Of a DNA stretch of 55,715 nt, positions 33,698-43,428 are shown one piece after another. The notes under the pieces were generated by a model, which was given only the letters and a program-made list of their open reading frames with translations, was not told the origin of the DNA and ran no database searches. This stretch comes from Elusimicrobiota bacterium (GTDB lineage Bacteria > Elusimicrobiota > Elusimicrobia > Elusimicrobiales > UBA9959). The stretch lies in assembly GCA_003482905.1 (NCBI GenBank), contig DMXM01000016.1, forward strand, positions 1-55,715, in the 5' to 3' direction. The stretch's first letter is position 1; every line of letters begins with the position of its first letter. Both the position numbers and the translations under genes were made by a program.

Positions 33698-36600
33698 GTG
33701 AAAGCGAAGATAATTTTATTCCTTGCGGCCTGCGCCTGCGCCTCCGGCGCCGCGGCGGCCGATTTCGCCGTCCCGAACCCGGGCGGCGGCCGCTTTCTGC
33801 TGCTGGACAGGCCGGACTCCGGGCGCATTATGGCGGAGCCCGCGGTGTCCACCGCCGCGGAATCCGGCGGCATAGAGCGGATCTCCGGGGAACTCCCCTT
33901 CTCCTACAGCGAGGATTCCTGGAACTCGGTGCGCGAGGCCGTGGAAACCGGCCGCTTCAGGAGCGCGGAACTCGCCCCCCCGCCCGCGATAGGGATCTCC
34001 ACCGACACCCCGCTGGCGCCCGAGCCGCAGGTGGAATTTAAGGAATCCGGCACCACCCTGTCCGTAACGGGCCGCAAGGTCATAGCCCTCAGCTATAGCG
34101 GGAAGAGATATATCAACGACCAGATCTCGGTGACGCGGCCCAAGTCCCTCAGCCTGTTCGAGATAACCCAGCAGATGCAGGTGCGCATGCAGGGCAAGGT
34201 GGGCGCTAAGATCTCGGTCAACGTGGACTACGACGACACAAAACAGGACAAGCAGGACATTTCCGTGGTGTACCAGGGCGACCCCAACGAAGTGGTGCAG
34301 AACGTCTCCTTCGGCGACATCGATCTGTCGCTGCCGGCCACAGAGTTCGTCTCCTACAACAAGCAGCTTTTCGGTATCCGCGCGGACCTCAAGACCCAGC
34401 GCCTCAAGTTCACCTTCGTGGGCTCGCGCACCAAGGGCCAGACCAAGACCCGCCAGTTCACCGGCAACACCCAGTTCCAGGGGGCCGATATCCTGGACAC
34501 CAACTACCTGCGCCGCAAATATTACGACGTTACCTTCGGCAACACGCTGCGCCTGCCCATCAAGTCCGGGACGGAACGCATCTACATAGACCAGCAGACC
34601 CTGGCCCAGGTGGACAACGTCACCGTGTTCGGCCTGGTCGGCAAGGATATGGCCGTGCAGACCTCCACCTACACGGGGCGCTTCCAGCTCCTGAGCCCCG
34701 GCATAGACTACGTGATGGACTACGTGAAGGGTCTGGTGACCTTCAACCGCACGCTTAACCCGCAGGACGTGGTGTTGATCGACTACCAGAACTTAGGCGG
34801 TTCGTACCTGGCGCAGAACAGTTCTCCCGGCAGTCTTGATACTACCGCCGCGCACCCGGAGCAGCCGGCTATAATAAAAACGCCAAGCGACATAGAGCTG
34901 TCCTCCGTTCCCGCCGTTTCCAGCCTGCAGGTCTCCCACCTGCGGGAACTGAAGACCTATTATTCCATAGGCCAGAGCAATATCGTGCGAGACAACGGCA
35001 CGGGCAACTTCACGGTGAAGGTGCAGGACCTCAACCGCAACGCCGTCCAGGTGCCAGGCTATAACCCGGCGTACAACAATCCTACGGTAAAATATCCCGA
35101 CACCATCGAGGTGGACTTTGAGCAGGGCATTATAAATCTTAAAAACCCTTTCTTATCTGAAACCTCCACGTTCACGGTGGACAACCAGATCTATTCCGCC
35201 GCCCCGTCCTCCAAGCGCATAATACGGGTGGAATATTCCTACCGCTTCAAGACCTTCCTGCTGGAGCCCAATATAGTGCTGCAGTCGGAAGTGGTGCGCG
35301 TGGACGGCAAGAAACTCGGCCGCAACGAGGAGTATTTCATAGACTACGACTCCGGCTTTATCACCTTCTATTACCCGGACCGCATAGGCCAGGAAGCCAA
35401 GATAGACATCACCTATGAGGTCTCCCCCTTCGGCGGGGTGGGCAACCAGTCGCTGGTGGGCGGCAGGATCTCCTACGATTTCGGCAGCCATTTCTCGCTG
35501 GGCTCCACCATGCTCTACCAGGGCGGCATCAAATCCAACTCGGTGCCCAACGTCACCGACCTGACCAACAGCATGCTGGTCTACGAAGGCGACGCGCAGC
35601 TTAAAGGCATGAATTTGCTGGGCCTGCGCACTTCGCTTGCCGCCGAAGCCGCGCAGAGCCGCCTGAACCCGAACCTCAACGACCTGGCGCTCATAGACAA
35701 CATGGAAGGCGTCAAGCAGGAAGACTCCCCCTCCATGGATAAGAACTACTGGTTTATTGCGGCCAACCCCACCGGGGATCCCGCCGACCCCGCGGCGCTG
35801 GACTGGAACAGCGAGAACGTGAAACTGCTGGACATCAACCCGGCCGCTTCGTCGGACGGCACGCAGCAGGTGCTGAGCATAAACTATAACTTCAGCGTTT
35901 CTTCCCAGGTCTCCATAGTCTACCCCCTGTCCGCCACCGGCATAGATTTCTCGCAGAAGAACCTGCTGGAACTGATGATTTACGGACAGAACGGCACGGC
36001 GCCCGGCACGGAGGGCCCGCGGATAAGCTTGCATCTCGGCCAGATAAATGAGGACGCGGACGGCCGCGGAGGAAGCACCTTTGTCTGCACCTCCGGCCTG
36101 GTCCTGAACAACGCGCCCAAGAGCGAGGACGCCAACTGCGACGCGCAGGTCTCCAACTCCGAAGACGTGGGCTGGCTCTACGCCCCCGCCACTTCCGCCA
36201 ACACCCGGCGCTACGGGGCGAATAACGGCCGCCTGGATTCCGAGGACTTGAACAAGAACGGCCGCCTGGACGCGCAGGACTTTACCGGCGGCAGCTTCGG
36301 CTACGTCAACGGCTCCAAATTCACCGATAAAGAGGACCCCACCAACCCTAAAGACAGTGTTGACTTCGCCGGCTGGCATCTGCTATCCATACCGATGCCG
36401 ATATCCTCCACCGACACCTACAAATGGAACGCCATAAAACAGGTGCGGATCTCCCTGCGGCAGGCCACCGGCGGCGCAACCTCCGGCACCATAAAGTTCG
36501 CCCGCATCTCGGCGGTGGGCAATACCTGGTCGGTGCAGGCCGGCACCGCCCCGGCAGCCGGCGCCCTGCAGGCCACGGCCGTCAATAACCAGGACAACGT

Positions 36601-39064
36601 CTACACCCCCATCTACGACGCCGGCGGCGAGGCCTCCACGGTATTTACCGACCTCTACGGCTCGGTCTCCAAGCAGAAGGAAAAAACCAACGCCAAGATG
36701 GTGATAGAGCAGACCCTGGCCGTCACCTACTCCAATATCTCCTCCACCGCCACGGCTTACGTGTACCGCAAGTTCACCAGGGCCATAGACGTCGCCCAGC
36801 ACGGCAAGCTTCGTTTTTTGCTGAAGAGCGAGAGCGCCCTTACGCCCGGCGCCAGTTTTTATATCAAGGCCGGCGACGAGAACAGCTATTTCAAAGCCGT
36901 AGTGCCGCTGGACTTCACCGGCTGGAAGCTTATCACCATAAACCAGGACGACCTGACCGGCGACAAGATCCCGGACGTCTGGGCGCCAGGGACCGCCGGC
37001 GTGGAGATCTCGTCGCGCGGAGCGCCCAGCCTGCAGCAGATCCCTCAATTCATAATAGGCGTGACGGCCGCCCCCGGCAACGTCCACAGCGGCACGCTCT
37101 ATTTTAACGAATTGCACGTGGCCGACCCGCTCACACGCGTAGGCAACGCGCGCAAGGTGGAAGGTTCCTTCGAGGTACCTGGCTGGTTCAGCTTCGGCGG
37201 CAAGCACCGTTTTGTGGACCGCAATTTCCAGACGCCGGTCACCGCCATCGCCAACCAGGACAACGAGTCCCAAAGCGGGTACCTCAACGTCACGCGCCTG
37301 GCTTTCTTCCCGGTCAGCGTCACGGCGGCCAGGCAGATAACGGTAACGCCCAACGCCCTGGCCACGGGCTCGAACAACCTGGTGAACTCCCTGCAGCAGG
37401 GCCGCGTCAAGAAATTCGACGGGACGGCCGCCGGCTCTATCAACATCGGCGCCCTGCCGCGCCTGGGCCTGAACTATTCCAAGGGCATCACCGACTACAA
37501 TCTGCTCAGCCGCAAGGACGACAGGGACCTTTATGCCGCCAGCCTCTCCTACTCCATCCCCGGCTCCCTGCCGGTACTGCCGCGCTCCCTCAGCCTTAAT
37601 TACTCCCTGGGGATGAGCCGCGTCAATTACGACGCCAGCCGCCTTTTGAACCTCTCCGGCCTTTACGACACCAGCGAACGCACCGACGCTTACGGCGCCA
37701 GGCTCACCTTCATCCCCTGGAACGGGGCGTCGTTCAACCCGGGCTACGGCCTGCAGACCGCGCGCGAGGAGCGCAAGCCGCTGGCCTCCCCCCTGGCGCT
37801 GGAACGCTACCCCAAGTCCCTGCAGCAGACGGTGGATTTCAATTCCAACTTCATGCTGGCGCGCTGGTTCAACCCGTCGGTCAACTACTCCGTAAGCACC
37901 ATCGAGGGCAATAATCTCAACACCACCACGGTGACGGTGGCGCAGTCGTCGGCCGTGTTCACGGCGGGCCAGATCAAAAGCGTGAACCGCACGGCGCAGG
38001 GCGGCGTGAACCTGACCATCAGCATGAACGACCTGATGCCCTCCAACCGCCTGCTGCGCTCCCTGGTGCTTTCTTCCAATTACCAGATCCAGGACGGCGA
38101 TTCCTGGCAGAACGTGGAGAAGGACTACAACACCCGCAACAAGCTGTGGGTCAGGGACAGCCTTAAGCCGGCCAATTACCTGGCCCAGCGCAATTCCATA
38201 ACCCTGCGCGATACGGTCAGCTCCAGCCAGCGCTGGCAGCCCTTCGAAGGCTACGGTTTCAAGGGCCCGGCCGCCTCGCTCAACACGCTGTCGGTGACCA
38301 ATAACTTCACCAATTCCGTGCAGCGCTCGGAGGTCACCGGCACCACGTCCAAGAGCGTCAACCGCACTTTCCCGGACATGATCCTGTCCCTGTCCCAGCT
38401 GGAGCTGCTCACGCGCACCAAGAGCTGGGCCCAGGGCGTCACCGTCAATCTGAAGTACTCGCGCAACACCAACGAGGCAAAGAAGGTGTCCCTGGACGCC
38501 TCGGATACCTACGGCATGGACCTGCGCTTCAAGCTGCTCAACTGGGTGGACACGGCCAGCAGCTACAACCTGCGCCTCTCCGACAGGCGCGATCTGCGCG
38601 TGAACCAGCGCACCGGCTCCACCCGCCACGACGACGCCACTTTGCAGGGCACCTTCGACTACCGCAAGTTCCACTTCACCTCTAAGGTCGACTACGCCAA
38701 CGACAGGGCCAAAGGGGCGCTGGGCGTGGTGACGCAGAACACCCGCACCATCACTCCGAGCCTGCTGATCAAGTCCGACTTCCAGCTCCCCAAAGGACTG
38801 AAGCTGCCGTTTATGAAGCGGACCATAATTTTCACCAACCGCATAGTCTGGACCACCACGCTGAACTACGCCATAAAGTCTTCGCCCATAACAATAGCCG
38901 AGAATAACAGGCTGTTCACGCTTAATTCCAGCGCCGATTACGAGGCCGCCAAGAACCTGCGCCTCACTTTCAACGCCGGCCTGCAGCGCCTGTGGCATAA
39001 GTACCTCAAGCAGGAGGAATACCTCTCCTACCAGGCCGGCAGCACGCTGACTTTCCAGTTTTAA
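33698..39064 (+). CDS. SprA/Sov-like giant outer-membrane protein (candidate T9SS translocon)
   Basis: 1788 residues from GTG 33698, chosen because it opens a signal peptide (KAKIILFLAACACASGAAAA); no clear SD. The N-terminal third matches the SprA_N pattern: FEITQQMQVRMQGKVGAKIS near residue 154, then VNVDYDDTKQD, VVYQGDPNEVVQNVSFGDID and KQLFGIRADLKTQRLKFTFV. Mid-protein ALIDNMEGVKQEDSP (about 667) corresponds to the IDDFEG-type segment of SprA; NNGRLDSEDLNKNGRLDAQD (about 843) is a Ca-binding-like repeat. The C-terminal third is Tyr- and Asn-rich beta strands ending in Phe. SprA is the barrel of the type IX secretion translocon in Bacteroidota. It is shorter than the about 2400 residues usual there. 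No PorV or GldKLMN genes are in the window. Confidence 0.8.
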   Translation: MKAKIILFLAACACASGAAAADFAVPNPGGGRFLLLDRPDSGRIMAEPAVSTAAESGGIERISGELPFSYSEDSWNSVREAVETGRFRSAELAPPPAIGISTDTPLAPEPQVEFKESGTTLSVTGRKVIALSYSGKRYINDQISVTRPKSLSLFEITQQMQVRMQGKVGAKISVNVDYDDTKQDKQDISVVYQGDPNEVVQNVSFGDIDLSLPATEFVSYNKQLFGIRADLKTQRLKFTFVGSRTKGQTKTRQFTGNTQFQGADILDTNYLRRKYYDVTFGNTLRLPIKSGTERIYIDQQTLAQVDNVTVFGLVGKDMAVQTSTYTGRFQLLSPGIDYVMDYVKGLVTFNRTLNPQDVVLIDYQNLGGSYLAQNSSPGSLDTTAAHPEQPAIIKTPSDIELSSVPAVSSLQVSHLRELKTYYSIGQSNIVRDNGTGNFTVKVQDLNRNAVQVPGYNPAYNNPTVKYPDTIEVDFEQGIINLKNPFLSETSTFTVDNQIYSAAPSSKRIIRVEYSYRFKTFLLEPNIVLQSEVVRVDGKKLGRNEEYFIDYDSGFITFYYPDRIGQEAKIDITYEVSPFGGVGNQSLVGGRISYDFGSHFSLGSTMLYQGGIKSNSVPNVTDLTNSMLVYEGDAQLKGMNLLGLRTSLAAEAAQSRLNPNLNDLALIDNMEGVKQEDSPSMDKNYWFIAANPTGDPADPAALDWNSENVKLLDINPAASSDGTQQVLSINYNFSVSSQVSIVYPLSATGIDFSQKNLLELMIYGQNGTAPGTEGPRISLHLGQINEDADGRGGSTFVCTSGLVLNNAPKSEDANCDAQVSNSEDVGWLYAPATSANTRRYGANNGRLDSEDLNKNGRLDAQDFTGGSFGYVNGSKFTDKEDPTNPKDSVDFAGWHLLSIPMPISSTDTYKWNAIKQVRISLRQATGGATSGTIKFARISAVGNTWSVQAGTAPAAGALQATAVNNQDNVYTPIYDAGGEASTVFTDLYGSVSKQKEKTNAKMVIEQTLAVTYSNISSTATAYVYRKFTRAIDVAQHGKLRFLLKSESALTPGASFYIKAGDENSYFKAVVPLDFTGWKLITINQDDLTGDKIPDVWAPGTAGVEISSRGAPSLQQIPQFIIGVTAAPGNVHSGTLYFNELHVADPLTRVGNARKVEGSFEVPGWFSFGGKHRFVDRNFQTPVTAIANQDNESQSGYLNVTRLAFFPVSVTAARQITVTPNALATGSNNLVNSLQQGRVKKFDGTAAGSINIGALPRLGLNYSKGITDYNLLSRKDDRDLYAASLSYSIPGSLPVLPRSLSLNYSLGMSRVNYDASRLLNLSGLYDTSERTDAYGARLTFIPWNGASFNPGYGLQTAREERKPLASPLALERYPKSLQQTVDFNSNFMLARWFNPSVNYSVSTIEGNNLNTTTVTVAQSSAVFTAGQIKSVNRTAQGGVNLTISMNDLMPSNRLLRSLVLSSNYQIQDGDSWQNVEKDYNTRNKLWVRDSLKPANYLAQRNSITLRDTVSSSQRWQPFEGYGFKGPAASLNTLSVTNNFTNSVQRSEVTGTTSKSVNRTFPDMILSLSQLELLTRTKSWAQGVTVNLKYSRNTNEAKKVSLDASDTYGMDLRFKLLNWVDTASSYNLRLSDRRDLRVNQRTGSTRHDDATLQGTFDYRKFHFTSKVDYANDRAKGALGVVTQNTRTITPSLLIKSDFQLPKGLKLPFMKRTIIFTNRIVWTTTLNYAIKSSPITIAENNRLFTLNSSADYEAAKNLRLTFNAGLQRLWHKYLKQEEYLSYQAGSTLTFQF

Positions 39065-39106
39065 AAGCGGGGCAAAGGGTATTGGTGATAGGGTTCAGGG
39101 GGGAGT

Positions 39107-39835
39107 ATGAGTTTATGTCTGAAGAATGCCGGGAAATACATTTTAAACGTGCTTTTGCCGCGCTCCTGCGCGCATTGCGGCCGGGACCTGCATTACCTGG
39201 ACGCCCTGCCGCTCTGCCCGGCGTGCCGCGCGGCCCTGGAGCCGCTGCCGGACCTGCATTGCGGCGTTTGCGGGCTGCCGCTTGAAGCGGGAGGCCGCGC
39301 CTGCTACGACTGCCGCGGCGGGGCCCCGCGCTCGCTTTCCCTGGCCAGGTCCGCCTTCGTCTTCAACCCGCAGTTGCGCTCGTTGGTGCACGCTTTTAAA
39401 TACGGGGCCCGCGAAGACCTGGCCGGCTACCTGGCGGGAGAAATGGCTGCCGCCCTGTGGCGTTTCCCGGAACTGGCGCCGTACAATTTTTGCGCGGCCG
39501 TGCCGCTGCACCCGGCGAAGGCGCGGCTGCGCGGCTTCAACCAGGCCGAGCTGCTGGCCGCCGCGCTGGCGGCGCGCGGCAATTTGTTCCATCTCAAAGC
39601 GGCCGCGGCGCGCATAAGGAATACCCCCAGCCAGACCTCCCTCTCCAAGCAGGAACGGCGGGCCAATATGGACGGGGCTTTCAGGGTTGAGGCAGCCGAG
39701 CTGGTGAGGGGGCGCAGGATCCTGCTTGTGGACGACGTGGCTACGACGCTGGCCACGCTGGAGGAGCTGGCCGCCGAACTACTGCGCGCCGGCGCCAGGT
39801 CCGTGGCTGCCTACACGCTGGCGAGAGAGCCGTGA
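39107..39835 (+). CDS. comF: ComF-family phosphoribosyltransferase-like protein
   Basis: 242 residues from ATG 39107 behind GGGGGGAG. The N-terminal zinc-ribbon cysteines (SCAHCG, CPACR, CGVCG, CYDC) precede the type I phosphoribosyltransferase fold: VHAFKYGARE, VPLHPAKARLRGFNQAELLA, RNTPSQTSLSKQERRANM and the PRPP loop ILLVDDVATTLATL. ComF proteins support natural competence in some bacteria, probably in uptake of single-stranded DNA; in others the role is unclear. The loop normally reads DDVxTTGxT; here the Gly is Leu, which may weaken PRPP binding. It is 43 nt downstream of the SprA-like gene. Confidence 0.9.
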   Translation: MSLCLKNAGKYILNVLLPRSCAHCGRDLHYLDALPLCPACRAALEPLPDLHCGVCGLPLEAGGRACYDCRGGAPRSLSLARSAFVFNPQLRSLVHAFKYGAREDLAGYLAGEMAAALWRFPELAPYNFCAAVPLHPAKARLRGFNQAELLAAALAARGNLFHLKAAAARIRNTPSQTSLSKQERRANMDGAFRVEAAELVRGRRILLVDDVATTLATLEELAAELLRAGARSVAAYTLAREP

Positions 39836-39839
39836 TTTT

Positions 39840-41336
39840 TTAGAATTCTACGTCGAAGATGTAGGCGGTGTAGGGGGCCATGGCCTGCAGGCGCAGTCCG
39901 CCGGACAGTTCCGAGGCCTTGAAAGAGAAGAAGCGGTCTGAGAGCTCCTCGAAAATAGCGGTGGTCTCACCCTCGCTCTTTATGGAGACGTTCACCACCC
40001 CGCAGGAAGGCTCGGCCGAGTAGTTGACCACCACCACCTTGAGCGTGCGGCGCTGGGCCCAGGACCAGGCCAGGATATTGGCGTTGGTGCGGTCCTCTTT
40101 GTCGCACTGTTTCACGTCCAGCAGCGCCCATTCCCCACCGTGAAAAGCCGGATGGTCGGTGATCTTGAGGAGCTTGGCGTAGAACTTCTTGATTTCCAGG
40201 TCTGGAACCCGCTCGTAAAGTTCCTTCAGCTGCAGCGGCACGCGGGCCTTGACGCCGTCGAGTTGGTTGTCGTTATAAAAGCGCAGGCCCTTTATGGTGG
40301 AGATCACCACGCCCGCGGCCAGGGCTTTCTGGCGCCCGAAGGCGGTCAGGGAGGGCTGCTCGTCGTGGTTGTCGATGAAGCGCGCTGAGCGCTTCTGGTA
40401 AAGCTTTTCGGCGCGCAGGTGGCCGCGCACTTCCTGCGGCCCCTGGAAACGCAGGCGGTCGTAGGTGCCCTTGTCGTAGGTATAGTCGAAACCTATCTGC
40501 TGCACGCGCCACTCCAGACCCCAGTAAACCTCGGCCAGGAACGTGAACTGCGGGTGCTTCTCTTTCACGCTCCGGATCGCGTGCTCCCAGAACTCGTCGT
40601 GCGGGCGCTTGTAGCCCCCGCGGTTAAGCAGCCAGCCCCAGGTGGTGTCGTGGATCTCGTTCAGGGTCAGCATCACCATGTCGCAGCGCACGCCGTCGGC
40701 CATGTCCGCTATACGCATCAGCACGGACAGCATGCGCTCGCGGGTGGCGGGGTTGAAATAATTGAACTGGGCGCTGTCGGTCCAGGCGGGGAAGTTCGGG
40801 TCCCGGCCGTAGGCGATATAGCGTTTGCGGCCGTCCACCTCCGTCTCGAAGAACCAGTCGGGATGGGCCTTAAAATCCTCTTCGGAGCCGTTGATGAAAC
40901 AGTCCGGGCATTCCGCTATGCCGGGATTATCCCGCGAGGTGTGGTTGGAGACCAGGTCCACCATCAGCTTCATGCCCATGGAGTTGAGCTTTTCCCGGAG
41001 GGCTTTCAGTTCCCATTCAAAGCCCAGTTCGCCGTTGAGGCGGTACCAATGGACGGAGTAAGGCGAAGACCCCACCGCTTCCGGCCCGAAGCCCGGCTGC
41101 AGGCCTTTAAGCTCTTCCAGCAGCGCGCGGTCCTGGCGCGCGATACGCTCGGATTCCGGACTTGGTTCCCATACTCCTACCAGCCACACTATATCTATGC
41201 CCAGATGGCGCAGTTCCAGCCACTCGTCGTCGGGCACGGCGGAAAGCGTCATCTCCGGCAGCGAATACTTCACCCGGAGCTGTTTCAGCCACAGCCTGGT
41301 ATTGATCTCTATCAAGTGCGGGTTCGAACGAAGCAC
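39840..41336 (-). CDS. GH13 alpha-amylase-family glycosidase, cytoplasmic
   Basis: 498 residues from GTG 41336. The frame is open to a TTG at 41384, but a TATAAT box at 41389-41394 would place transcription start at about that TTG, so the GTG behind AGAGG is preferred; this start is uncertain. GH13 regions: I LMVDLVSNHTSRD, II GVRCDMVML with the nucleophile Asp, III FLAEVYWGLE with the acid/base Glu, IV RFIDNHDE. There is no signal peptide, so it acts inside the cell on alpha-glucans or maltodextrins. A second, secreted GH13 gene lies directly upstream. The C-terminal beta-sandwich (about 410-498) is typical. Substrate specificity is unknown. Confidence 0.88.
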   Translation of the reverse strand: MLRSNPHLIEINTRLWLKQLRVKYSLPEMTLSAVPDDEWLELRHLGIDIVWLVGVWEPSPESERIARQDRALLEELKGLQPGFGPEAVGSSPYSVHWYRLNGELGFEWELKALREKLNSMGMKLMVDLVSNHTSRDNPGIAECPDCFINGSEEDFKAHPDWFFETEVDGRKRYIAYGRDPNFPAWTDSAQFNYFNPATRERMLSVLMRIADMADGVRCDMVMLTLNEIHDTTWGWLLNRGGYKRPHDEFWEHAIRSVKEKHPQFTFLAEVYWGLEWRVQQIGFDYTYDKGTYDRLRFQGPQEVRGHLRAEKLYQKRSARFIDNHDEQPSLTAFGRQKALAAGVVISTIKGLRFYNDNQLDGVKARVPLQLKELYERVPDLEIKKFYAKLLKITDHPAFHGGEWALLDVKQCDKEDRTNANILAWSWAQRRTLKVVVVNYSAEPSCGVVNVSIKSEGETTAIFEELSDRFFSFKASELSGGLRLQAMAPYTAYIFDVEF

Positions 41337-41399
41337 AATCCCTCTTTGAAATTCAGCTTTTAAGACAGAATGATTTTTCCCCAACCAGATTATAGCAAA

Positions 41400-43370
41400 C
41401 TAAGGGAGCGGCAGCACCCTGTACTCTCCGGATTGGAGCGTGCCGCCGAACCCGGCCTGCGGGACATCGGCGCGGGTGGCGCCGCCTGTGAGGTTGCCGA
41501 TAACGGCGCGCCTGAGCCCCGGCTTATCTTTGGATATAAGCATATAGCCGGTCCAGCCCTGCCCGGGGCCGGGCCAGAGCGGCTCTATATCGCAGGCGCC
41601 CAGCTCGGCGCGCAGCCGCGCTGCCAGCGCCAGGACTTCCTGGTACGTATTCTTTACCGCGGAGTTCCCGCCGCTCCAATTTACCTCGCAGGGCACGCTG
41701 AAAGGCAGCGGCTTGTGTTCGGCAGGCACGGCGGCGTTATAGCCTATTTCCGCGCCGGAATACATCATGACCGAGCCCGGGTAAAGCAGCGTGAGCGCCA
41801 GCGCCGCGGGCAGGCGGCGGCCGTAGACGGTCTCGGGGGCCGGCTCGTCGTGGTTGCCGATAAACAGCACCGCCCCCGCCCCGCCGGACTGCCAGGCCAG
41901 GAACGCGGCGCGGTTAATGGCGCTGGCGAGCTGGGCGGAGTTGCCGGCTTCCGTGGTGTTGTACCAGCCCGTCTGCCCCTCCGGCCTGGCGTCTTCGTGC
42001 TTGCTGTAGATGGTGTCGAAGCCGCAGGCCCCGAGGTCCTCCTGGTAGGCGTAGGCTTCGGCCATGAAGGCCGCCGAGGGCTTGGCGGCCTTGACCGTCC
42101 AGATGAGCTGGCGGTAAAACTCGTCGCGCGGCATGCTCCTGGCCCAGGTGCGGGAAAAAACGTTGTTCAGCGCCAGGTAAGCCATATCCACCCGGAAGCC
42201 GTCCACGTCGAACTTGGTCACCCAGCCTTTGACAATGGCGGTCATCCTGTCGCGCAGGCCCCTGTTGGCGTAGTTTACCTGCGCCGTATCAATCCAGCTG
42301 GAAACGCCGCCGCCGTATTCGAAGCCGCCGTGATGGACGCAGTATTTGGCGCCGTTCCAGTAGTTTTCGAAATAACCGTCCCCCGGACAGGGCCCGTCGT
42401 AGCGGAAGCTGACGAAATAGTCGGGGTTTTCGGCCAGAAGCTTCGAGTCCAGCGAGGTATGGTTCACCACAAAGTCCACTATGACTTTGAGCCCGGCCTG
42501 GTGGGCCCTGTTCACGAAACCGCGGAACTCGTCCTCCGTGCCCAGGTCAGGGTTCACGGTAGAGTGGTCGCTTATGGAATACGGGGACCCCCCGCCGCTG
42601 CCGGTCTGCCCTCTCACGCCTATCGGCAATATGCCCATGGGCCAGACGGCGTCGAAGCCCATCCGTTTTATCACCTCGAAATCGGAAACCTGGAAATCCC
42701 GGAAGAAAGACGTCCCGGCCGGCGGCTTAAAACCGGAGGCCCCGCGCCGCCCGTCAAGGTTATAGGCGCGCGGGAAAAGTTCGTAGACGCGGGCGCGCTT
42801 CGCCCAGGCCGCGGCGTCGTAGCGCCGCATATTGGACTGCAGACCGGCGACATAATTCTCAAGGATCAGGTTGAGCTTTGCGTTCTTTTCGGCGTCGGCG
42901 GCCGGGGAGGTCTTCAGGTCGTCGAGCGCGCGGCGCAGGTCGGCGGTCCAGGCCACGGGCCTGAGCAGATTTTCAAGATAGTTAAAATAATCCCCGGTCT
43001 GGCCGGCGAAAGCCGCCGCGCCGTACTTCCCCTCCAGTTCCTTCTTGGTCCAGAGGAAGCCCTCCAGCCCCACGCTTTGAGCCTGCGCGGCCCAGCCCTC
43101 CCCGGCGTTCTTGAACATGAAAGGCCTGATCTGCGGCGAAGGCCCGTCCCAGCCACCCGTGGAAAGGACCTCTTTCATCTGCAGCAGAAATAAGGTGTTG
43201 GCGTCGGCCCTTCTTTCGGGCTGGCCGGCGTATAGCGGGGCCGCCGGCTGAGCGCCGTCGAAGAGAGCGGCCGCCGCGCCCCTGTCCGCCTCCGGTGTGG
43301 AAGCGAAAATACGGACCGGCAGCGCCAGCAGCGGTAAAAGGAGTTTAAACCGGAAACGGTGAAGTCCCAT
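41400..43370 (-). CDS. Secreted GH13 alpha-amylase-family glycosidase
   Basis: 656 residues from ATG 43370, which opens a signal peptide (RFKLLLPLLALPVRIFAS); the upstream TTG at 43406 is unlikely. An N-terminal helical domain of about 200 residues is followed by the catalytic barrel: region I KVIVDFVVNHTS, region II FDVDGFRVDMAYLAL with nucleophile Asp, region III AAFMAEAYAYQ with Glu, region IV LFIGNHDEP. The C-terminal domain is a beta-sandwich. It is the exported counterpart of the cytoplasmic GH13 gene that follows: glucan could be cut outside and processed inside (inference). No sugar transporter gene is adjacent. Confidence 0.9.
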   Translation of the reverse strand: MGLHRFRFKLLLPLLALPVRIFASTPEADRGAAAALFDGAQPAAPLYAGQPERRADANTLFLLQMKEVLSTGGWDGPSPQIRPFMFKNAGEGWAAQAQSVGLEGFLWTKKELEGKYGAAAFAGQTGDYFNYLENLLRPVAWTADLRRALDDLKTSPAADAEKNAKLNLILENYVAGLQSNMRRYDAAAWAKRARVYELFPRAYNLDGRRGASGFKPPAGTSFFRDFQVSDFEVIKRMGFDAVWPMGILPIGVRGQTGSGGGSPYSISDHSTVNPDLGTEDEFRGFVNRAHQAGLKVIVDFVVNHTSLDSKLLAENPDYFVSFRYDGPCPGDGYFENYWNGAKYCVHHGGFEYGGGVSSWIDTAQVNYANRGLRDRMTAIVKGWVTKFDVDGFRVDMAYLALNNVFSRTWARSMPRDEFYRQLIWTVKAAKPSAAFMAEAYAYQEDLGACGFDTIYSKHEDARPEGQTGWYNTTEAGNSAQLASAINRAAFLAWQSGGAGAVLFIGNHDEPAPETVYGRRLPAALALTLLYPGSVMMYSGAEIGYNAAVPAEHKPLPFSVPCEVNWSGGNSAVKNTYQEVLALAARLRAELGACDIEPLWPGPGQGWTGYMLISKDKPGLRRAVIGNLTGGATRADVPQAGFGGTLQSGEYRVLPLP

Positions 43371-43428
43371 TGTATTGAGTCTACCAGCCAGGCCAAACGA
43401 CAGCAAGGGCCAAAAGGCCCAGGGGCGC

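Noticed and set aside
36383..38998. 871-codon minus-strand open frame inside the SprA-like gene
   Set aside because: It is a mirror frame of a GC-rich gene with wobble-position GC; composition (Val, Gly, Ala, His rich) matches no family, whereas the plus frame has clear SprA motifs.
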